DNA of 9,954 nt from Nitrosomonas sp. (GTDB lineage: Bacteria > Pseudomonadota > Gammaproteobacteria > Burkholderiales > Nitrosomonadaceae), in NCBI GenBank assembly GCA_021774205.1, contig JAJFJI010000174.1, forward strand, positions 1 to 9,954, given 5' to 3'. Position numbers and translations under genes: made by a program. Below the pieces are notes generated by a model. That model made no database searches, was not told the origin of the DNA, and saw nothing but the letters and a program-made list of their open reading frames with translations. Of this stretch, positions 5,755-9,954 are shown piece by piece (position 1 is the stretch's first letter; each line of letters begins with the position of its first letter).

Positions 5755-7002
5755 ATGTTTGGTATGAGTAAACAAATAATGGTCTGGCATCATCTTGCGG
5801 CTGCGCCGCATCGTAGTTTGTTTTTGGTGGGTGCGCTGCAGGGCGTCGTGACGATGTTGTGGTGGGTGTTTGACCTAGCCGGACGTTATGGCATGTTGGG
5901 TGCGCCATCAGTATGGCAGTTGGCACCGATGTGGGCACATGGTTTTTTAATGATTTATGGTTTTTTTCCATTTTTTATTTTTGGTTTTCTATTCACCACC
6001 TATCCAAACTGGATGAATGGTGCAAAAATTAAACCCCGCTATTTTCTTGCGACTTGCCTATTGCTGACGGTTGGCGTTGCGTTGTTCTACTTCGGCCTGG
6101 TAACGGATAAAGCAATTCTGGCAACTGGCGTTGCGGTAATGTTAATGGGATGGAGCGTTGCGTTCTATGCTTTGTTGCAGGTGTTGATTGGCGCATCGGG
6201 CCAGGAAAAACGTCATGCGATAGTAACGAGCATCGCCATGTTATTTGGCTGGTTAGGTGTGGCTGCCTATCTGTTATGGCTATTAACGGAAAGCTGGGCC
6301 ATGCTGAATTTCTCCCGCGTTGCCGGTGTTTGGTTTTTTCTGCTGCCGATTGTCGTGACGGTGTCCCATCGGATGATCCCTTTTTTCTCTAGTCGGGTAT
6401 TAGAGAACTATGTGATTAACAGGCCCTACTGGATGCTTTGGCTGATGCTTGCTTGTTCAGTTGGTCATGGAATTTTACAATTATCAGAAGCATTGCCTTA
6501 TTTGTGGGTGGTTGATTTACCACTGGCGCTCTGTGCGCTGTATTTATCTTTTGCCTGGGGTCTGTTGCGTAGCTTTCGTGTCAGTTTATTGGCAGTACTG
6601 CATATTTCATTTGCTTGGCTGGGTGTGTCGATGTTGTTGTACGGGTTGCAAAGTTTGATATTGATGCAAAGCGAAGGTGCGGTCATGTTATTTGGCCTGG
6701 CACCGTTGCATGCACTTGCCATTGGATTTTTTGCCAGCATGGTGCTGGGTATGGCTTCTCGTGTCACAATTGGACATTCAGGGCGCCCATTGGTACTAGA
6801 TAATTTTACATGGTTGCTCTTCATTGGTTTCCAGGCTGCCGCTTTGTTACGAGTGATCGCTGATATCGTGCCTGCTGTAATTCAATACGCGCCGCAGCTC
6901 TATTTGATGGCGGGTATGGTTTGGCTAGCCTGTTTTATAATCTGGGCCGCGCGTTATGTCCCTATTTACTGGCGGCAGCGGATTGATGGGAAGTCGGGGT
7001 GA
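5755..7002 (+). CDS. nnrS: NnrS family membrane protein, nitric oxide response
   Basis: A 415-residue integral membrane protein of the NnrS family. Family members are haem- and copper-containing in Rhodobacter and protect against nitric oxide or respond to it in several proteobacteria. About twelve hydrophobic segments run through the protein. Conserved histidine-containing stretches are visible: WHHLAAAPHR at 11-20, AHGFLMIYGFFPFFIFGF at 61-78, SHRMIPFFSSRVL at 204-216, LHALAIGFF at 318-326 and RVTIGHSGRPL at 336-346. Two starts are possible. The ATG at 5755 has its AAGG only 2 nt upstream; the ATG at 5764 (MSKQIMVW) has 11 nt spacing from the same AAGG. The family core begins after both. 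The gene is divergent from rnm across 84 nt and monocistronic by appearance. I see no consensus FNR/NnrR or NsrR box upstream. In an ammonia oxidiser, NO tolerance would be expected physiology. Confidence 0.93.
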   Translation: MFGMSKQIMVWHHLAAAPHRSLFLVGALQGVVTMLWWVFDLAGRYGMLGAPSVWQLAPMWAHGFLMIYGFFPFFIFGFLFTTYPNWMNGAKIKPRYFLATCLLLTVGVALFYFGLVTDKAILATGVAVMLMGWSVAFYALLQVLIGASGQEKRHAIVTSIAMLFGWLGVAAYLLWLLTESWAMLNFSRVAGVWFFLLPIVVTVSHRMIPFFSSRVLENYVINRPYWMLWLMLACSVGHGILQLSEALPYLWVVDLPLALCALYLSFAWGLLRSFRVSLLAVLHISFAWLGVSMLLYGLQSLILMQSEGAVMLFGLAPLHALAIGFFASMVLGMASRVTIGHSGRPLVLDNFTWLLFIGFQAAALLRVIADIVPAVIQYAPQLYLMAGMVWLACFIIWAARYVPIYWRQRIDGKSG

Positions 7003-7206
7003 TGTTTGCATGTTAGAACGATTTCAAGTAGCTGCCATCCTCGAATTTAGCGCGATGACTAAGATTGTTGACCCACTTTGGTACCGCTCCGATTTTATTG
7101 TTCTCTACACTGCAATTCTTTTCCGGGCGGTTGAGGGGTTAAATGTGGCATACTTCAGCGTATGTCGAATGCCGCCAGAATTATCGAGTTACCCGTCGCA
7201 GTCCTC

Positions 7207-7665
7207 ATGGGTAGCAAATACCCTCTTTGGTTAACCGTTTTAATCAGTGTGTGGCTGGTAAGCTGTGCTAGCTTCAGCCCTGAGTTCGATCCGCCTAAGG
7301 TCACGGTAGAGAGTTTCAGGGCCTTGCCCTCAAACGGTGTTGGGCCTCGCTTTGAGATTAAACTGCGCGTGGCGAATCCGAATAAGCAGACACTGGATAT
7401 TGCTGGCATCAGTTACAGCATTGATTTGCTGGACAAGGAACTGCTCAGCGGCGTTACCAATGATGTGCCAGTTATTGCGGGTTATAGCGAAGAGGAGGTG
7501 GTGCTGGAAGCGAGCGTCAGCCTCTCTCAGGTATTGCCCTTGCTAATCGGGCTCGGTAGAAACCAGAGTGAAGCGCTGGACTACCGTTTTTCCGCCAAGA
7601 TTGACTTTAACGGATTTATGCCTACGCAGCGTGTCGAGGAAACAGGCACTATTGCGCTCAAATAG
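7207..7665 (+). CDS. Predicted lipoprotein, LEA type 2 / WHy-like domain
   Basis: The start at 7207 gives 152 residues with a compact lipoprotein signal: MGSK, a hydrophobic stretch at 5-18 and a lipobox LVSC with Cys at residue 20 (codon 7264-7266). Residue +2 is Ala, so outer-membrane sorting is expected. The in-frame ATG at 7162 would add 15 residues ahead of the signal and is less likely. Neither start has a clear Shine-Dalgarno. The mature protein resembles the bacterial LEA type 2 / WHy fold: FEIKLRVANPNKQTLDIAGI near 49-68 with the characteristic NPN (57-59), then alternating beta-strand patterns to the end (EETGTIAL at 144-151). In plants and bacteria this domain is tied to desiccation or stress; its function here is unknown. 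It lies 204 nt after nnrS. That gap contains no gene and no strong promoter or terminator that I can see. Confidence 0.75.
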   Translation: MGSKYPLWLTVLISVWLVSCASFSPEFDPPKVTVESFRALPSNGVGPRFEIKLRVANPNKQTLDIAGISYSIDLLDKELLSGVTNDVPVIAGYSEEEVVLEASVSLSQVLPLLIGLGRNQSEALDYRFSAKIDFNGFMPTQRVEETGTIALK

Positions 7666-7734
7666 TTGTGGCTTTAGCCAATCCTCTGTGCAAAAATGCC
7701 CATGATGATGGGGCATGCAAATCGGATATTCTAG

Positions 7735-7762
7735 GGCCTGTTCTTGCAGAACAAGCCATTTT
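7735..7762 (+). terminator. Terminator-like hairpin after the lipoprotein gene
   Basis: GGCCTGTTCT (7735-7744) pairs with AGAACAAGCC (7748-7757), 9 of 10 pairs with one C-A mismatch, around a 3-nt loop. Four T residues follow at 7759-7762. It lies about 70 nt after the lipoprotein stop at 7665, so it may terminate that transcript, although the T tract is short. The flanking CTAGGGCCTGTTC also resembles the end and CTAG target of some IS5-family elements as I recall them. Confidence 0.4.
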
Positions 7763-7819
7763 CAGCATAGGGGATTACCCTTACGTATTGCCTGCAACAG
7801 CGTATCTCAGTGCCAGCCA

Positions 7820-7839
7820 AGCCCAGCCCAGCCCAGCCC
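7820..7839. repeat. Four tandem AGCCC units
   Basis: Four exact 5-bp AGCCC copies, preceded by a one-mismatch unit AGCCA at 7815-7819. This is a short simple-sequence repeat in non-coding DNA, about 200 nt upstream of the sulfatase start. A 5-bp unit is prone to slippage, but no reading frame clearly depends on it. Confidence 0.85.
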
Positions 7840-7870
7840 GCAAAAATATAGAACATGAACGCCAATAGGG

Positions 7871-7899
7871 AAGTATTTTTCAGAAGAAAGTACTTTTTT
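7871..7899 (+). terminator. A/T-rich hairpin with T tract
   Basis: AAGTATTTTT (7871-7880) pairs with GAAAGTACTT (7886-7895), with two G-U wobbles, around loop CAGAA. A run of six T residues (7894-7899) completes an intrinsic-terminator shape on the + strand. The stem is A/T-rich and so weak. It could back up the upstream hairpin for the lipoprotein gene or act as a leader element if sulfatase transcription begins further upstream. No T tract follows on the minus strand. Confidence 0.4.
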
Positions 7900-7940
7900 C
7901 TGTCACTGCTGAGATAGAGCCACATATCATATTCGTTAGG

Positions 7941-7961
7941 CTGTGATACTACGATTCACAG
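7941..7961. promoter_or_regulatory. Inverted repeat CTGTGA-N9-TCACAG, possible operator
   Basis: Perfect 6-bp half-sites around a 9-nt spacer, 75 nt upstream of the sulfatase ATG. The half-sites are CRP-like (TGTGA/TCACA), but CRP sites have a 6-nt spacer, so this is not a CRP site by consensus. It could be an operator for another dimeric regulator or a small RNA hairpin. No regulator gene is in the window to pair with it. Confidence 0.3.
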
Positions 7962-7985
7962 TCGGCACCAACTAGTAGAAACAGG

Positions 7986-8005
7986 TTGATCGTGGCCGCA
8001 ATCAA
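7986..8005. promoter_or_regulatory. Inverted repeat TTGAT-N10-ATCAA, possible operator
   Basis: Half-sites identical to the FNR consensus halves TTGAT and ATCAA, but separated by 10 nt instead of 4, so a normal FNR or NnrR dimer would not fit. It lies 30 nt before the sulfatase ATG, inside what would be the leader or core promoter. Its centre is about 44 bp from the dyad at 7941-7961. Functional role unproven. Confidence 0.25.
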
Positions 8006-8035
8006 AGCATCAGTTCGGTTAAAGATCAGGAGTAT

Positions 8036-9954
8036 ATGCAAATGGAATTTCATCAGTTTAATCTTTCTAAACATCTGCATGCGTTCTCAATCCTAGCCCG
8101 GGTCCTTAGTCTTTCGATTGTTGCTATGTTCGCGACATCGACTTTCGGCGAAACAAAGAATGATGGCTCTATTTTGCCATTTGAGCCAACGCCAATGAAT
8201 GCCAGCGTCGCGAAACCTCGCCTTCAAGATTCGACGATGAAATGGCCGACGCAACCAAAACGTCTACCGGCTGATGCGCCTAATATTCTTATCGTGCTGA
8301 TTGACGATGTGGGTTTCGGGGTCGCAGATACTTTCGGTGGCGAAGTGCATACACCGACATTGACTGAACTAGCGAACACAGGATTACGTTTCAATGCGTT
8401 TCACACTACATCTATATGTTCGCCAACCCGGGCATCCCTACTGACAGGACGAAATCATACCCGAGTCGGTTCAGGCACTATCGCGGAACGAGCTATTGCT
8501 TTCGATGGTTACACGGGGGTTATTCCGAAATCTGCAGCTACCTTTGCTGAGGTGCTAAAGAACTACGGCTATCACACTTCAGCTTTTGGTAAATGGCACA
8601 ATACGCCAGCGACCGAAACTACAGCGATGGGTCCGAAGGATCGATGGCCCAACGGTTATGGTTTCGAATACTTCTATGGATTCCTCGCAGGTGAAACATC
8701 ACAGTGGGAGCCTCGGCTTGTAGAAAACTACAATGTGATTGAGCCACCCCATGATGATCCGAGCTATCATCTAACTGAGGACCTAGTGGAGAAAGCACTC
8801 GACTGGCTCGACAATCGTCAGTCGTATGCGCCGGACAAGCCTTTTCTCATGTATTGGGCGCCAGGCGCAGTACACGGCCCGCATCATATTTTTCCTGAAT
8901 GGGCTGATAAATACGCTGGCAAATTCAACGACGGTTGGGATGCTTGCCGTGAGCGTGTCTATCAACGCCAAAAGGAGATGGGCATCATCCCACCGGATAC
9001 AAAACTCACGTCACGCCCAGATACTATGCAAGCCTGGGTTGATATTCCTGAAGATCAGCAAGCTTTCCAACGTCGCGGCATGGAACTTTTTGCTGGCTTT
9101 GCGGAACATACGGACGCGCAGGTTGGGCGGCTAATTGGTGGACTGAAAGAGCGCGGACTGCAGGACAATACTCTGATTTTCTACATCTGGGGTGACAATG
9201 GATCTAGCTCTGAGGGTCAGCAAGGGTCTATTAGTGAATTACTTGCCCAGAACAACATTCCTAATACGATAGAGCAACAACTCGCTGCACTCAAAAACCT
9301 TGGGGGGCTATCTGTATTGGGTTCTCCCAAGACCGACAACATGTATCACGCTGGTTGGGCATGGGCGGGCTCTACACCTTTTCAAGCGACTAAACTGGTC
9401 GCCTCACATTTTGGTGGCACACGTAACCCGATGGTTATCTCTTGGCCTAAAGGCATTGAACCTGACGAAGCTATTCGCTCGCAGTTCACTCATGTTATTG
9501 ATATAGCGCCGACCATCTATGAGATCCTCGGCATCACGCCGCCCAAAGTTTTGAACGGCGAAACCCAGATGTCGATTGATGGCCGCAGCTTTGCTGACAC
9601 CTTTTCCAACGCCAATGCCCCTGCTGCCAATACCGCTCAATTCTTCGACAACAATGGTAGCCGCGCGATATATAAAGACGGTTGGATGGCCTCTGCATTT
9701 GGTCCTTTTCTTCCCTGGGACACTCCGGCTTCCGGCCCACGTCTAGCCAAATGGGATTCAGCGACTGATGAATGGGAGCTTTATCATGTCGATAAAGATT
9801 TTTCCCAGGCGGACAACCTGGCGACAAAATATCCCGAAAAACTTGCTGAACTAAAACGAGAGTTCCTCGCCATAGCCGAGAGCAACAACGACTTCCCAAT
9901 CGGTGCTGGCAACTGGTTGCGATTGTATCCACAAGACCGTATAAAGACGTCTTA
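8036..9954 (+). CDS. Secreted S1-family sulfatase (arylsulfatase), 3' end cut by window
   Basis: Formylglycine-dependent sulfate ester hydrolase; the substrate cannot be told from sequence. At least 639 codons are open to the window end, which stops in codon TA-. The family continues past this point (about 750-790 residues), so the C-terminus is missing. An N-terminal hydrophobic stretch at about 16-38 (FSILARVLSLSIVAMF) looks like a Sec signal ending near STFG. Catalytic residues by comparison with Pseudomonas arylsulfatase: D90 and D91, Cys128 in CSPTR (the signature SICSPTRASLLTG is intact), R132, K186 and H188 in FGKWH, H280, D387 and N388 in GDNGS, and K453. AGGAG at 8028-8032 is 3 nt from the ATG at 8036 and 9 nt from the in-frame ATG at 8042, which may be the true start (MEFHQF). 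Numbering here uses 8036. No formylglycine-generating enzyme is in the window. Confidence 0.92.
   Translation, partial: MQMEFHQFNLSKHLHAFSILARVLSLSIVAMFATSTFGETKNDGSILPFEPTPMNASVAKPRLQDSTMKWPTQPKRLPADAPNILIVLIDDVGFGVADTFGGEVHTPTLTELANTGLRFNAFHTTSICSPTRASLLTGRNHTRVGSGTIAERAIAFDGYTGVIPKSAATFAEVLKNYGYHTSAFGKWHNTPATETTAMGPKDRWPNGYGFEYFYGFLAGETSQWEPRLVENYNVIEPPHDDPSYHLTEDLVEKALDWLDNRQSYAPDKPFLMYWAPGAVHGPHHIFPEWADKYAGKFNDGWDACRERVYQRQKEMGIIPPDTKLTSRPDTMQAWVDIPEDQQAFQRRGMELFAGFAEHTDAQVGRLIGGLKERGLQDNTLIFYIWGDNGSSSEGQQGSISELLAQNNIPNTIEQQLAALKNLGGLSVLGSPKTDNMYHAGWAWAGSTPFQATKLVASHFGGTRNPMVISWPKGIEPDEAIRSQFTHVIDIAPTIYEILGITPPKVLNGETQMSIDGRSFADTFSNANAPAANTAQFFDNNGSRAIYKDGWMASAFGPFLPWDTPASGPRLAKWDSATDEWELYHVDKDFSQADNLATKYPEKLAELKREFLAIAESNNDFPIGAGNWLRLYPQDRIKTS

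Larger units (their letters stand above)
7666..8035. other. 370-nt non-coding region with hairpins, short repeats and dyads
   Basis: No convincing gene lies here. A + strand frame of about 66 codons from 7668 starts on a non-ATG codon, has no Shine-Dalgarno and resembles no family I know. The region holds, in order: a loose hairpin (ATGCCC at 7696-7701 with GGGCAT at 7711-7716), a stronger hairpin at 7735-7757, four AGCCC units at 7820-7839, an A/T-rich hairpin with a six-T tract at 7871-7899, and two dyads at 7941-7961 and 7986-8005. It ends in the sulfatase ribosome-binding site AGGAG at 8028-8032. Confidence 0.6.

Noticed and set aside
7068..7101. Possible promoter TTGACC plus TATTGT ahead of the lipoprotein gene
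   Set aside because: The spacer is about 22 nt; at 17 nt the -10 would be GATTTT, only three of six matches.
7668..7868. A 66-codon + strand frame after the lipoprotein gene
   Set aside because: It begins on a non-ATG codon, has no Shine-Dalgarno, contains the hairpin at 7735-7757 and the AGCCC repeat, and its product is low in recognisable structure.
7941..7961. Reading CTGTGA...TCACAG as a CRP site
   Set aside because: The spacer between TGTGA and TCACA is 9 nt, whereas CRP needs 6. It is kept only as an unassigned dyad.
7986..8005. Reading TTGAT...ATCAA as an FNR/NnrR box
   Set aside because: The spacer is 10 nt instead of 4, so a standard dimer would not bind both halves.
9534..9932. 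A 132-codon minus-strand frame opposite the sulfatase
   Set aside because: It is fully antisense to a conserved sulfatase coding region, with Cys/Arg-rich nonsense-like composition and no family resemblance.

Overview
The window looks like a chromosomal segment of a betaproteobacterium, most likely a Nitrosomonas-like ammonia oxidiser. This is inferred from the 400-residue TrpRS with a mid-protein insertion, the gene order rnm-yciO-M50 protease-trpS-scpA-scpB, a moderate GC content by eye and the presence of nnrS. No rRNA, tRNA, CRISPR array, transposase or complete mobile element was found.

Left part (1-5670): a 5'-truncated suhB on the + strand meets, tail to tail, a six-gene minus-strand block. 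In transcription order the block is rnm (PHP-domain RNase AM), yciO (YrdC/Sua5-like), an M50 site-2-type protease, trpS, scpA and scpB. Spacing is tight: an 8-nt overlap for yciO/M50, 25 nt for M50/trpS, 28 nt for trpS/scpA and a 35-nt overlap for scpA/scpB. The 69-nt gap before yciO carries a perfect TATAAT. The genes probably form one transcription unit, with a possible internal start at yciO. They link RNA maturation and translation (Rnm, YciO, TrpRS) with chromosome condensation (ScpAB, the kleisin and winged-helix partners of SMC). SuhB also has a known rRNA-related role in E. coli.

Middle (5671-7002): an 84-nt divergent region separates rnm from nnrS, which encodes a roughly 12-helix membrane protein of the nitric-oxide-response family.

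Right part (7003-9954): a more accessory-looking section. It has a small LEA/WHy-type lipoprotein gene, about 370 nt of non-coding DNA with hairpins, a (AGCCC)4 repeat and two dyads, and then a large secreted S1-family sulfatase that runs off the window end. The sulfatase retains the formylglycine Cys, CSPTR signature and all metal and catalytic residues I looked for. Its maturation enzyme is not in the window.

I do not see a convincing undescribed multi-gene system. The most noteworthy observations are a four-cysteine motif in TrpRS that nearly matches the [4Fe-4S]-binding motif of Thermotoga maritima TrpRS, the YciO variant lacking the usual YrdC/Sua5 active-site tetrad, and the structured leader upstream of the sulfatase.
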